Shown: positions 1-8,036, numbered from the stretch's first letter. The stretch: DNA of 64,000 nucleotides from Pseudanabaena sp. (GCA_003249015.1 QBLS01000023.1:21952-85951), one strand, 5' to 3'. Made by a program: numbers and translations. Notes: generated by a model not told the origin, from the letters alone.

Positions 1-237
1 GGCTATTTCTATTCTCCTATGTATTTCTACTCAGTGCCTAATTGAGATGCTCCCGTTCTGAAACGTCTATTTCATGCCGACAAAAAAGACGTAAATACTT
101 CGATCAAGATTTAGCTGACCAGTACCATTGCCAACAATCTTAATAGATTTATGGACTTGCCTGAAGAAGATCCTGTTGTTAAGAAATAAAGTGCCACATT
201 ATATATCGCACTTTACTGTAGCGCTTTTCAAGTAATC
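1..237. other. left edge, no recognisable gene
   Basis: No open frame of useful length or familiar motif is seen. Short open stretches end in stop codons near 138 and 187. They could be the tail of a gene cut by the window edge or a decayed reading frame, but nothing identifies them. Confidence 0.4.
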
Positions 238-292
238 CAAGTAAAAAGGTTTATTTCCCCGCCTTTGGCGGGGAAATAAACCTTTTTACTTG
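238..292. repeat. long perfect palindrome 3' of guaD
   Basis: Two 26-bp arms (238-263 and 267-292) are exact inverted copies around a TTT loop. The inner arm reads TTTCCCCGCC, shared with the repeats at 1710-1744 and 47813-47827. It lies 16 bp beyond the guaD stop codon and could act as a terminator for that minus-strand gene. It belongs to the family with the TATAGCGCTTTTCAAG flank (a related flank is at 219-233). Confidence 0.85.
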
Positions 293-308
293 AATGGTAA
301 CGCTATAT

Positions 309-1628
309 CTATTGTGAATATGCTATTTCGCCCATGATGTAAGTCGCAGCGATCGCGCGATCATCCCCCATAATTAATGTGGCAAATAGTTGATCAGAAA
401 TTTGTGCTAATGTGAGTGGATTAGATACATCAAAAGACTGATTTCTTAACTCCATAATTGATGTTGATCGCAGATTTAAAACAACAAAATCGGCTTCTTT
501 GCCAACTTCAAAATTACCTAGTTTATCCTCAAGGCATAGCGCCATTGCACCACCTAAAGTTGCTAGAAAAAGAGCCTGAAAAGCCGAAAGTTTTTGCGAT
601 CGCAACTGAGCGACTTGGTAAGCAGCACTAGCAGTTCGCAGCATAGAAAAACTTGTGCCTGCACCCACATCCGTTCCCATTCCTACTTTTACAGGGGTTT
701 CCGTAGATTTGGCTTTTTCTAGTTTAAATAATCCACTTCCTAAAAACAGATTAGAAGTTGGACAGAATGCGATCGCCGCTTTTGCCTCGGACAGTCTGGA
801 AAATTCTGCTTCAGTTAGCTGAACTCCGTGAGCGAAAATAGAAAGCTCTGTTACGAGTCCTGCTTGATCGTAAACATCTAAATATCCTTTGCTATCTGGA
901 AATAACTCGGCAACTGCTTCTACTTCCTTAACATTTTCTGAGAGGTGGGTGTGCAGATAAACATCGGGAAACTCAGCTAGTAATTTACCTGCGTTAGATA
1001 GCTGCTCAGAAGTGGAAGTAATCGCAAATCTTGGTGTGACCGCATAGAGAAGGCGATCGCACTTGTGCCACTTTTCGATTAACTGCTTAGTTTCTATATA
1101 GGAAGACTCCGCTGTATCGGTCAAAAAGTCTGGTGCATTGCGATCCATCATCACCTTTCCTGCAATCATGCGGAGGTTGCGGCTTTGCGCCTCCTCAAAA
1201 AAAGCATCGACTGATTGGGGAAATACCGCAGCAAAGACTAAAGCGGTAGTAGTTCCATTCTTTAATAGTTCATCAAGAAAGATAGAAGAGATTTTTTGAG
1301 CATAGTTGCGATCGCTAAACTTACGCTCAGTAGGGAATGTATATGTACTCAGCCATTCCAAAAGTTGCTCACCATAAGCGGCAATCATTTCAGTTTGTGG
1401 GAAGTGAATATGCGTATCGATAAACCCTGAAACGATCAAGCGATCGCTGTAGTTGGTAATGGGAATATCCGCATACTTAGGTCGCAAATCTGTGTAGTTG
1501 CCAATTTCCAGAACCTTGCCATCCGCGACCACCAGCAGTGCATCGGCAAAATAGCGAATACATTCAGACTCTTCTCTATAAAATGGATCGGCGATCACAT
1601 CTAAAAAGCTAGCTCGAAATCCCTTCAT
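309..1628 (-). CDS. guaD: guanine deaminase
   Basis: This amidohydrolase (439 residues) hydrolyses guanine to xanthine and ammonia in purine salvage and nitrogen recovery. The metal site is visible: DTHIHFPQ with H73 and H75, HTHLSEN with H226 and H228, H267, and the GMGTD aspartate D320. The FPQ after the first HxH and the stretch YGEQLLEWL are typical of guanine deaminase rather than of other TRZ/ATZ family enzymes. Length fits the bacterial family (about 430-450). The frame opens with ATG at 1628. The gene stands alone, flanked on both sides by palindromic repeats. Identification rests on motif recognition, and the substrate is inferred from the family. Confidence 0.9.
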   Translation of the reverse strand: MKGFRASFLDVIADPFYREESECIRYFADALLVVADGKVLEIGNYTDLRPKYADIPITNYSDRLIVSGFIDTHIHFPQTEMIAAYGEQLLEWLSTYTFPTERKFSDRNYAQKISSIFLDELLKNGTTTALVFAAVFPQSVDAFFEEAQSRNLRMIAGKVMMDRNAPDFLTDTAESSYIETKQLIEKWHKCDRLLYAVTPRFAITSTSEQLSNAGKLLAEFPDVYLHTHLSENVKEVEAVAELFPDSKGYLDVYDQAGLVTELSIFAHGVQLTEAEFSRLSEAKAAIAFCPTSNLFLGSGLFKLEKAKSTETPVKVGMGTDVGAGTSFSMLRTASAAYQVAQLRSQKLSAFQALFLATLGGAMALCLEDKLGNFEVGKEADFVVLNLRSTSIMELRNQSFDVSNPLTLAQISDQLFATLIMGDDRAIAATYIMGEIAYSQ

Positions 1629-1687
1629 GGTGTCTTGGTAGGTAGGAATGTTTACACAAATTTTTTTAATCTTCCAAGCATATAGCT

Positions 1688-1744
1688 TTTATCAGTCTAG
1701 TGAAGTACGGGTTTGTTTCCCCGCCGAAGGCGGGGAAACAAACC
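1688..1744. repeat. interspersed repeat copy A with palindromic core
   Basis: A unique-looking half (1688-1715, containing CAGTCTAGTGAAGTACGGG) is followed by a hairpin with 16-bp exact arms (1710-1725 and 1729-1744, loop GAA). The first half recurs at 8192-8219 (inverted) and 47790-47817. It lies between the guaD start and the rnd stop. Confidence 0.85.
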
Positions 1745-1766
1745 TTTGTACCTTGCTTGAAAACAT

Positions 1767-2390
1767 TTAATGAGCAAATACATCCGCGTAACCTAGCAAA
1801 TCTAAGTAAACGAGGGTAGGAATATGGGCAAAACAAGCCTTGGCTAGATCGTAGCGATTTTCGCGAATTAGCATATCGATCAGCTTGCGATGAATTGTTA
1901 AGAGATACCTCACATCGTTAGCGGCGTATTTTAGTTGAGCTTCCGTTAGCTCATCAAAATTACCCCAATCTGAAGACTGAGAAGTTTTATCCAGTTCTAC
2001 TTTCTCCAATTCACGGACAAGCTCCTTCAATCCATGCTTATCTGTGTAAGTTCGGGCCAGTTTACTGGCGATTTTAGTGCAGAAAATGGGATGGGTGGCA
2101 ATGCTGAGGTGAGCTTCCAACATCGCTACATCAAATCTTGCATAGTGAAAGACTTTAATTACATCAGGTGCTTCAAACAAGTACTTGAGATTTGGAGATT
2201 CCTTAAGCCCCTGACCAATGCGAACAATACTGACCGTCTCGTTATCATTACAGATCTGTACCAAACACAGGCGATCGCGTCGAGGGATTAATCCCATTGC
2301 TTCTGTATCGATAGCGATCGCTCCAGAGCCTAAATATTCCTGAAGAGTATCAAAATCAATATCGTTATCAAAAATCTTAAATTCTGGCAT
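1767..2390 (-). CDS. ribonuclease D-like 3'-5' exonuclease
   Basis: A short RNase D-type protein of 207 residues with one DEDDy exonuclease domain. Catalytic residues are in order: D28 and E30 in AIDTE, D87 in FHYARFD, and Y155 with D159 in the YxxxD signature (KYAANDV). E. coli RNase D is about 375 residues because it also carries HRDC domains. This protein lacks them, as do many cyanobacterial and alphaproteobacterial homologues. The expected role is 3' trimming of tRNA or other structured RNA, using two metal ions. The ATG start at 2390 puts the first catalytic residue at the usual distance. No operon partner is evident. Confidence 0.85.
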   Translation of the reverse strand: MPEFKIFDNDIDFDTLQEYLGSGAIAIDTEAMGLIPRRDRLCLVQICNDNETVSIVRIGQGLKESPNLKYLFEAPDVIKVFHYARFDVAMLEAHLSIATHPIFCTKIASKLARTYTDKHGLKELVRELEKVELDKTSQSSDWGNFDELTEAQLKYAANDVRYLLTIHRKLIDMLIRENRYDLAKACFAHIPTLVYLDLLGYADVFAH

Positions 2391-2432
2391 CTTGAAAGGA
2401 AAAAATTAATTCAATGAGTTTAACTTTATACC

Positions 2433-2465
2433 AAATAAAGAAATGGCTATGCCATTTCTTTATTT
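2433..2465. repeat. AAGAAATGGC-type hairpin
   Basis: Exact 15-bp arms (2433-2447 and 2451-2465) around TAT. The inner sequence AAGAAATGGC/GCCATTTCTT recurs at 6622, 15566, 29829 and 57008. It lies 43 bp upstream of the rnd start codon on the minus strand. Confidence 0.85.
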
Positions 2466-2468
2466 ATA

Positions 2469-2592
2469 GCTGTTTCAAATAAGAGTTAGGGCTTCGACTT
2501 CGCTCAGCCAGCAGTATACGTTGGCTGAGCGAAGCGACGCACTGAGCCTGTCGAAGTGTCGAAGCCTCTTCTAAATATTTAAAATTGCTATA
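2469..2592. repeat. CTTCGCTCAG repeat, full copy with palindromic core
   Basis: Begins GTTTCAAATAAGAGTTAGGG and ends in TTTAAAATTGCTATA. Inside is a palindromic core in which CTTCGCTCAGCCA pairs with TGGCTGAGCGAAG. A second full copy is at 37677-37823 and a copy lacking the core is at 47728-47780 (inverted). Confidence 0.85.
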
Positions 2593-2606
2593 CATGAGTT
2601 TAATTG

Positions 2607-2641
2607 ATCATTTGTGCGGCACGAAGCGTCACACAAATGAT
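2607..2641. repeat. hairpin at histidine kinase stop codon
   Basis: 10-bp arms (ATCATTTGTG at 2607-2616, CACAAATGAT at 2632-2641) enclose a CACGAAGCG core. The right arm touches the first base of the TAA stop of the minus-strand kinase gene, so it probably folds at the 3' end of that transcript. Confidence 0.7.
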
Positions 2642-4014
2642 TAATTAAAAGGCAGAAAAATAGTCAATATTTCGCCGTCATAGGCGGCACTGGTGGAATG
2701 CATTCTTACGGTCAGCTTGCCACCTAGCGCTTTTAGTAGGGTCTTTGTGGTTGGTAAACTTAGGCTCAATGTTCCAGTCTCAGGTTGCAGCATCAACCAT
2801 TGCCCCACTGCCTTGAGTAAGGGAAAATCTGCCCCTCCCTGACGCATCACCTGCGACTGAAATTGTAATTTCAAATATTCACCCGCGCTAGTCAGAACTA
2901 GCTGAATATGACTGTCTGGCGGAAAACTCCGAATCAAACGATCGACTAAGCCATTGAGCACTTGAGATAGGAGCAAAGAATTGCTGGAAATAGTATTTAT
3001 TTCTGTCGGTAAGATCATTTCTAAGGATATTTGCCGCCTCACCGCCTGTTCTTGCCAGCGCAAAAAGCCATCACTGAGAATGCCCTCAATTTTAGTTGCC
3101 TCCAGCACTATGGGATAGCTATCAAGATCGGCTGCTTCAAAAATTAGATTAAACCTCTCAATCTGCTCCGTACATTCCGCATCAACCTGTTCTAGTCGAG
3201 ATTTTACTTCCGTTGAGATATCTTTTCTTCTTTTCAGCGATCGCACCAACATCCTGATCGTTGTCAGTGGTGTCCGCACCTCATGGGTAATCGCTTTGAT
3301 AATATCTACCTCTTGAATCTCAGGAATTGGTAATTCCTGATGCATGGAGGACTGTGCCATCAAAATTGCCCCAAACCTAGACATAATTCGATAGTCTGGA
3401 ATAACTAGAGGAAATTCCTGAGATTTACTTTGTAGTAACTCCCGCTGATCTGTGCGCTTTAGTCGCAAACTTAGAGCCGCGATCGCTGATTGAATTGCTT
3501 CAGGATGTAGAGACCAAGCACAGCTATGAGTTTTTTGAGAGGAGGTAATCAGGATACTAAAGGCTTCAGTAACCATAATGCAAAACCATTCATGCTGAAG
3601 CTCGTCAGTCTTGGCAATCTGGACAACCTGTGTGTCTCCTAGCGGTAAGTTCCCTCTGGGAAACAATGATGATTTGCTGGCAGTAAATACCCAAGTCTGT
3701 AAATCAGATTGCAGAAATACAGGATTTGTAAGTATGTAGGGATGGTGGCTTAGCAGTATCCCTTTGAGCCTGCTCTGCATGGCAAACTGTTGCAGCACCG
3801 CGATTGATCGATGCCAAAACTCCCTTGCATCAGTCTGATAAAGTTCTTCAACAAAGCCCTTGGCTTGCGATTCGTACAGAGCCTCGTTTAGAGTCAACAA
3901 TCTTGTTGTCAATTTTTTCGTATCCTCAAACTTATTCCATGGCTCTGCCAAAAATACAGCGCTTGGCGCTGGCTTAAAATCCCTGCGAGAATTTTGATCA
4001 TCGGCGCAAAGCAC
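2641..4014 (-). CDS. sensor histidine kinase with weak ATPase domain
   Basis: A 457-residue soluble protein with no membrane segment. The central HisKA helix carries the H-box (ITHEVRTPLTTIR) with H244 as expected phosphoacceptor. Upstream is about 230 residues resembling a degenerate sensory region. Downstream, the region where HATPase_c should be (about 310-457) lacks a clear N-box and the DxGxG and GxGLGL nucleotide motifs. It may phosphorylate poorly, rely on a partner, or act as a scaffold. The GTG start at 4014 lies inside the right arm of a palindrome (3988-4030) with no good ribosome-binding site, so the true start may be downstream. No response regulator is adjacent. Confidence 0.75.
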   Translation of the reverse strand: MLCADDQNSRRDFKPAPSAVFLAEPWNKFEDTKKLTTRLLTLNEALYESQAKGFVEELYQTDAREFWHRSIAVLQQFAMQSRLKGILLSHHPYILTNPVFLQSDLQTWVFTASKSSLFPRGNLPLGDTQVVQIAKTDELQHEWFCIMVTEAFSILITSSQKTHSCAWSLHPEAIQSAIAALSLRLKRTDQRELLQSKSQEFPLVIPDYRIMSRFGAILMAQSSMHQELPIPEIQEVDIIKAITHEVRTPLTTIRMLVRSLKRRKDISTEVKSRLEQVDAECTEQIERFNLIFEAADLDSYPIVLEATKIEGILSDGFLRWQEQAVRRQISLEMILPTEINTISSNSLLLSQVLNGLVDRLIRSFPPDSHIQLVLTSAGEYLKLQFQSQVMRQGGADFPLLKAVGQWLMLQPETGTLSLSLPTTKTLLKALGGKLTVRMHSTSAAYDGEILTIFLPFN

Positions 4015-4030
4015 CGATGATCAAAATTCT
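3988..4030. repeat. palindrome between psb27 stop and kinase start
   Basis: 17-bp exact arms (3988-4004 and 4014-4030) flank a GCAAAGC centre. It fills the whole gap between psb27 (TAA at 4031-4033) and the kinase. It could terminate psb27 transcription or shield the kinase start, whose first codons it encodes. Confidence 0.85.
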
Positions 4031-4585
4031 TTACCGACCTTGGGTAAGGGCTGACTCCGCGCGGTCAAACTCCTGTAGGAGCCGATCGCGTGTTTTCGCG
4101 GGGATAGCACGCTTAGAGGTTCCGTTGTAGTATCCAGCCAAGGTGTTTAGGGCTGTAGACATGGTGGTGTAAGAGTACAAACCACTCTTCTCGCGATCGG
4201 CGCGGTAGCGAGAAATGTAAGCATTAATCTTGTATTTTGCTGAAGTCCTAACCGCAGCGCGATTTTCAGCATCATCTGCTAAATTGATCGCATTCCTCAA
4301 TACATTGATGGTGTCGTTTGTGTCTGCAACATAGTCACCTGTTAAGCCTGCATTGACTAAGGACTGAACCTCCTTAGTAGTTAAAACTTCTTCTTTTCTG
4401 GTAAACAAAGCTGCACTTGCATCGGGGGCAAAGCCACCCATCACGATCAAGCAAGCCATAACTGAGGCGATCGCCACACGAAATAAGCTATTCCAAGAAC
4501 TTTTTAAGACTTTTAAAGATTCATCTAAAGAAGCAAATAAAGATTTACGTTCTGCCTTCATATCTATAAATTTACTAAATTGCAC
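4031..4585 (-). CDS. psb27: photosystem II assembly protein Psb27
   Basis: Psb27 binds the lumenal face of CP43 during photosystem II assembly and repair, before the oxygen-evolving cluster is complete. The C-terminal ~110 residues form the four-helix domain, recognised from LTGDYVADTNDTINVLRNAI, KYKINAYISRYR and TALNTLAGYYN. The frame is open to 4636. A GTG at 4585 has AGAGGG upstream at good spacing, and an ATG at 4561 is an alternative. The N-terminus has a hydrophobic stretch (VAIASVMACLIVMGGF) ending in DASA-A, a signal peptidase I-like site. The cysteine in SVMAC lies mid-stretch with an imperfect lipobox, whereas Psb27 is usually a lipoprotein. Confidence 0.92.
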   Translation of the reverse strand: MQFSKFIDMKAERKSLFASLDESLKVLKSSWNSLFRVAIASVMACLIVMGGFAPDASAALFTRKEEVLTTKEVQSLVNAGLTGDYVADTNDTINVLRNAINLADDAENRAAVRTSAKYKINAYISRYRADREKSGLYSYTTMSTALNTLAGYYNGTSKRAIPAKTRDRLLQEFDRAESALTQGR

Positions 4586-4689
4586 ATTTGTTGTCCCTCT
4601 AATCTTATGACTTTTCGGACAAACTACCCTAATCATAGTTACAGCCAGTTTCTTAAAGCCCTTTGCTTTGTGGTGTAGCGATCGTTCAA

Positions 4690-4740
4690 AAACCAGAAGA
4701 GGAGTAACGACGCAAAGCGCCGCTACTCCTCTTCTGGTTT
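4690..4740. repeat. palindrome upstream of psb27
   Basis: 17-bp exact arms (4690-4706, 4724-4740) continue with mismatches to a CGC-AAA-GCG centre. The outer tips AAACCAGAAG/CTTCTGGTTT resemble those of palindromes at 19088, 54731 and 62366. Confidence 0.85.
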
Positions 4741-4788
4741 AGGACTGGCAACAAGTATAGCTAGCGAATTAATCTTACCCAGCCAAAA

Positions 4789-4826
4789 GGGATCGCAATG
4801 TCAGGGTTCCATGACATTGCGATCCC
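4789..4826. repeat. short palindrome, GGGATCGCAATGTCA arms
   Basis: 15-bp exact arms (4789-4803 and 4812-4826) with an 8-base loop. It lacks the GCG-type centre. It lies in the divergent region between psb27 and the DUF4912 gene, so it could be a regulatory or transcript-end structure. Confidence 0.7.
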
Positions 4827-5162
4827 CTAGTAAAAAAATAGATTTGATCCCCACAACAATTATGGTCATTTAGTTTTAGCTAAGTATTTGTACTAGATAA
4901 ATCTAATTAAGTTAAGCAAGTCAAACAAAGATAAATCTGACAACCATTGACCAACAAATATTTTTTGGCAAAATGTACATAGCTACAAACAAATTGCCCA
5001 ATTCAATCTTAAATTCTAATAAGCGATCAGACCTGAAAGCTATTAGTAGTTAGTTCCCAAATTAATTACTAATATGCAAATTGTGAACCTAGGCTGCATC
5101 AAATATTTAGATTTTACGAGCGATCGCGGTAAGTACATCACAAGCAGTTGGAGGTTAATTGT
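4827..5162. other. AT-rich leader of the DUF4912 gene
   Basis: About 335 bp of AT-rich sequence with no supported gene, repeat or strong sigma-70 promoter. It presumably holds the promoter of the downstream gene, but no site can be fixed from sequence alone. Confidence 0.4.
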
Positions 5163-6452
5163 ATGGCGAGGGAACGTCCTCCCCTAGAAGAAATGACCTT
5201 GCGTCAACTTCGTAAAGTAGCAGCCGAGTTGGAGATTTCTCGTTACAGTCGAATGCGAAAATCTCAGTTACTAGCTGATATTCAAACCATCCTTATGGCT
5301 AGAGGTTCAGCCTCAGCCTCAGTAGATAGCAGTAATTCGGAGACACAAGAAATCGTGGAAGCATCAAAATTTAATGTGGGCAGTGAAGAGACAGAAGAGA
5401 ATCTAGAGCCGCTTGCTGCCATTGATCAAAGTATTGGCGATCTACCTAGTGGCTACGGTGAGAGCCGTATTGTTCTATTGCCTAGAGATCCTCAATGGGC
5501 TTATGTATATTGGGATGTTCCTAACTCTCACAAAGAAGAGCTAAGAAAGCAAGGTGGACAACAGTTAGCGCTGCGTTTGTATGACGCTACTGATGTTAAT
5601 TTGGATTATCAAACCCCTAACAACTTGCAGGAATACAATAGCGACGAACTAGCCCGCGAATGGTATGTGCCTATTCCTATTAGCGATCGCGACTATGTAG
5701 CTGAACTCGGTTATCGCTGCGCCGATGGTCGTTGGTTAGTTTTGACTCGTTCCAAAGTAGTCCATGTACCTCCCGTATTCCCTTCGGAATGGGTAGAAGA
5801 TAACTTTATTACTGTACCTTGGGATCAAACCCTTAAAGGTCAAACTTTCTTTACGCTCGTACCTCCTAGCAAAAAAGTTGCTGCTCCACAGCCTGAAGCA
5901 ACACCATCGAACGCAGTTGATAGTTCCTATGATGAAATTTTCAACATAGCTCGCGAAGCTGAAGTACAGCGTATCTCTGGTTCACTCTATGGCTCAATGC
6001 AACATGAGTCAGGGATTGGCTTTGTACCTGAATCACTTAGCTCCTATGTATTTCCTTCAGGCGCAGGACTGTTTGCTGGTGCAGCAGGAGCCATCAGTGC
6101 CAGTGGCATCAATTACTCTGGCATTGGGTTTGAGTCAAGCTATAGCTTCTTCTCTAGCGAATCCCCAATTCGTCCTCGTCAGTTCTGGTTGGTTGCCGAT
6201 GCAGAACTGATCGTCTATGGGGCTACGGAGCCTGATGCTTCAGTTACGATTGGCGGTCGTCCCATCAAGCTAAATCCTGATGGAACCTTCCGATTCCACA
6301 CCTCTTTCCAAGACGGAGTGCAGGATTATCCGATCTTTGCAGTTGCCGCCGATGGTGAGCAAAATCGTGCCATTCATATGAAGTTCGAGCGCCAAACTCT
6401 TGAGCGTCGTACTAATACTAAAGAAGAAGCAATCCCTGAATGGATTAGCTAG
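5163..6452 (+). CDS. DUF4912 protein with Rho-N-like N-terminus
   Basis: A 429-residue soluble protein of unknown function. Residues 8-45 (EMTLRQLRKVAAELEISRYS to ADIQTIL) form a Rho/SAP-like helical module often linked to nucleic-acid binding. Residues about 80-230 match the DUF4912 type, including PRDPQWAYVYWDVP and ADGRWLVLTRS. A Gly/Ser-rich linker (270-330) precedes a C-terminal beta domain (VADAELIVYGATEPDASVTIGG) resembling Ig-like repeats. The ATG at 5163 is preferred over an upstream TTG because GGAGG lies 8 bases before it. DUF4912 proteins are common in cyanobacteria; no function is asserted. A terminator follows 3 bases after the stop. Confidence 0.85.
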   Translation: MARERPPLEEMTLRQLRKVAAELEISRYSRMRKSQLLADIQTILMARGSASASVDSSNSETQEIVEASKFNVGSEETEENLEPLAAIDQSIGDLPSGYGESRIVLLPRDPQWAYVYWDVPNSHKEELRKQGGQQLALRLYDATDVNLDYQTPNNLQEYNSDELAREWYVPIPISDRDYVAELGYRCADGRWLVLTRSKVVHVPPVFPSEWVEDNFITVPWDQTLKGQTFFTLVPPSKKVAAPQPEATPSNAVDSSYDEIFNIAREAEVQRISGSLYGSMQHESGIGFVPESLSSYVFPSGAGLFAGAAGAISASGINYSGIGFESSYSFFSSESPIRPRQFWLVADAELIVYGATEPDASVTIGGRPIKLNPDGTFRFHTSFQDGVQDYPIFAVAADGEQNRAIHMKFERQTLERRTNTKEEAIPEWIS

Positions 6453-6455
6453 TTC

Positions 6456-6496
6456 AAAAAAATAGAGGTCGTGCGAAGCACGACCTCTATTTTTTT
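6456..6496 (+). terminator. intrinsic terminator after DUF4912 gene
   Basis: 19-bp exact arms (6456-6474, 6478-6496) around GAA, ending in seven T residues. Because the upstream arm starts with A residues it can work in both directions. The centre GTGC-GAA-GCAC is of the common palindrome type. Confidence 0.9.
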
Positions 6497-6498
6497 AT

Positions 6499-6525
6499 TA
6501 ATGGCGACGCTTCGCGTCGCCATTA
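6499..6525. repeat. TAATGGCGACGC hairpin
   Basis: 12-bp exact arms around TTC, directly after the terminator at 6456-6496. The centre GGCGACGC matches palindromes at 22514 and 37468. Confidence 0.85.
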
Positions 6526-6549
6526 TTTTCTTATTCAACGCAAAGTGCT

Positions 6550-6657
6550 GTCATACTAATTCACAAAAGCGTGACTGCACTTTTATGAATTAAAGACCAA
6601 ATCCAGTAAGGGTTTTTAAATGAAGAAATGGCTACGCCATTTCTTCATTTGGTATAA
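6550..6657. repeat. composite two-hairpin repeat, full copy
   Basis: Three modules in order: hairpin AATTCACAAAAG...CTTTTATGAATT (6558-6591), linker with CCAGTAAGGGTTTTT (6603-6617), hairpin AAGAAATGGC-TAC-GCCATTTCTT (arms 6618-6632 and 6636-6650), then TTGGTATA. The same order is found at 20487 (first two modules), 26406, 29790 and, inverted, 54799. Confidence 0.85.
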
Positions 6658-6700
6658 AATGTTATGACTAAGTAATGATTCTAGGGCGCATATCCTGTCT

Positions 6701-7570
6701 ATGAATGACAAAGAACAAATGAGCCTGTTTGATTTGACCCCGTCAGAGGTTCCCTTAACAGAACTCCCTCAAGCCGATCGCGTTGCAGAGACTTTAGCTG
6801 ATAAAAAGACAGCGCGTTCCTCCAAAAACTCCAGTCCTGCGGTATCTACTTCAGTCCCAGCAAATCAGCAGTTTGCCAATTTAGATGCTCTGCGAGATGC
6901 AGCTTGTAATTGCCAAAAATGCCCCCTTGCGCCGACGCGCACTAATGTTGTTGTTGAGAGAGGCGATCGCAAGGCAAAAATTTTAGTAATTGGTGAAGCT
7001 CCTGGGGAACAGGAGGATTTATCAGGATTACCCTTTGTCGGAAAGTCGGGGCAACTCCTAGACAAGATTTTAGAATCGGTGGGACTTGACACCAACAAGG
7101 ATGTTTATATCTGCAATACAGTCAAATGTCGTCCGCCCAATAATCGCGTCCCCACGGAAGTAGAGACTAATACCTGTAAGCCCTACCTGCTGGAGCAAAT
7201 TCGACTTGTTGATCCTAAGATCATTTTGCTGACGGGCGCGACTTCGCTTAAGTCTATCTTGGGTGTGAAGCTGGGAATAACTAAGGTGCGTGGTCAATGG
7301 TACGAGTGGGAAGGGCGATTGGTGATGCCGATTTTTCATCCTTCCTATTTATTACGCAATCAGAGCCGTGAACAGGGCAGTCCTAAGTGGTTGACATGGC
7401 AGGATGCCAAAGCAATTAAGGCTAAGTATTTAGAAATTATTGCTGCTGAGAGTGTTACTGAGACAGTGCTGAGCGCTCAAACTCAGATTGAGGATAATTT
7501 TGAGAGCGTAGTACCGCTTCCCTCTCAAAATTCTTCTTTGGTTTCAATTGAAGAAGATGAGGAATTTTAG
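6701..7570 (+). CDS. uracil-DNA glycosylase, family 4 (Fe-S)
   Basis: Removes uracil from DNA to start base-excision repair. A 60-residue low-complexity N-terminal extension precedes the catalytic domain. Motif A is GEAPGEQED (98-106), with PFVGKSGQLLD following, and motif B is HPSYLLR (213-219). Four iron-sulphur cysteines have family 4 spacing: C71, C74, C143 and C159. The C-terminal tail is acidic. The ATG at 6701 has only a weak TAGGG upstream. The stop overlaps the GTG start of the next gene by one base, so the two are probably cotranscribed. Function is well supported by motifs. Confidence 0.93.
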   Translation: MNDKEQMSLFDLTPSEVPLTELPQADRVAETLADKKTARSSKNSSPAVSTSVPANQQFANLDALRDAACNCQKCPLAPTRTNVVVERGDRKAKILVIGEAPGEQEDLSGLPFVGKSGQLLDKILESVGLDTNKDVYICNTVKCRPPNNRVPTEVETNTCKPYLLEQIRLVDPKIILLTGATSLKSILGVKLGITKVRGQWYEWEGRLVMPIFHPSYLLRNQSREQGSPKWLTWQDAKAIKAKYLEIIAAESVTETVLSAQTQIEDNFESVVPLPSQNSSLVSIEEDEEF

Positions 7571-7875
7571 TGAGTAATTCGAGAAAAGACCTTGAAGAAA
7601 TGGTAGATGTGGCGCTGTGGGAATGGTTAGCTCCCCATGCGGCGAGAGCAAGGGTGATTTTGGTTAGTGCTAACTTGGATCTTCTTGATGTTGGTGTAGC
7701 TATGACTGAGGACAATAGCCAGTTGGTACAGTCGTGGATTGAGGATGGCTGGCTACGTCATCCTACTGCGGAGGAGTTAAGTGCATGGAATGCGGATCAG
7801 GCAAAAGAGTTTACCAGCTTAGTAATTCCCCCTTTTGTCCTAGCGAGGCTTGCTCCCGATAAACCCTATCAATAA
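7570..7875 (+). CDS. DUF2288 family protein
   Basis: A 101-residue soluble protein matching the DUF2288 pattern, with LWEWLAPHAARARVILVS, LDLLDVGVAM and a C-terminal FTSLVIPPFVLARL. It starts with GTG in the TAGTG overlap with the uracil-DNA glycosylase stop, suggesting translational coupling. The family is widespread in cyanobacteria and proteobacteria and has no known function. Coupling to a repair enzyme is suggestive only. Confidence 0.85.
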   Translation: MSNSRKDLEEMVDVALWEWLAPHAARARVILVSANLDLLDVGVAMTEDNSQLVQSWIEDGWLRHPTAEELSAWNADQAKEFTSLVIPPFVLARLAPDKPYQ

Positions 7876-7937
7876 CTGGCGGCTCGAAGCGCTGTAATTT
7901 ATATATTTAGTGTCGAAAGCCATAAAAACATTAAAAA

Positions 7938-7968
7938 AAGGAGCTAAGCTAACAGCTTGGCTCCTTTC
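7938..7968 (+). terminator. intrinsic terminator after DUF2288 gene
   Basis: AAAGGAGC (7938-7945) pairs with GCTCCTTT (7961-7968), with an inner AAGCT/AGCTT stem, followed by T-rich sequence. It is a credible terminator for the two-gene repair unit. Confidence 0.75.
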
Positions 7969-7981
7969 TTTAATCTATAAT

Positions 7982-8036
7982 CTAAAGAAAAAGCCTAGGT
8001 TACTTTCCCTGTTTCGTTCCTAGGCTTTTTCTTTAG
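7982..8036. repeat. 18-bp inverted repeat with CCTAGG tips
   Basis: Exact 18-bp arms at 7982-7999 and 8019-8036, each containing AAAAAGCCTAGG or its complement, with a 19-base loop. The right arm is T-rich, so it could be a second terminator. Confidence 0.85.

Noticed and set aside
1-237. Possible transposase remnant at the left edge
   Set aside because: Short basic open stretches were seen, but they are interrupted by stops and match nothing I can name.
2034-2291. 85-codon open frame antisense to the RNase D gene
   Set aside because: No start signal or domain, and it lies opposite catalytic motifs of the real gene.
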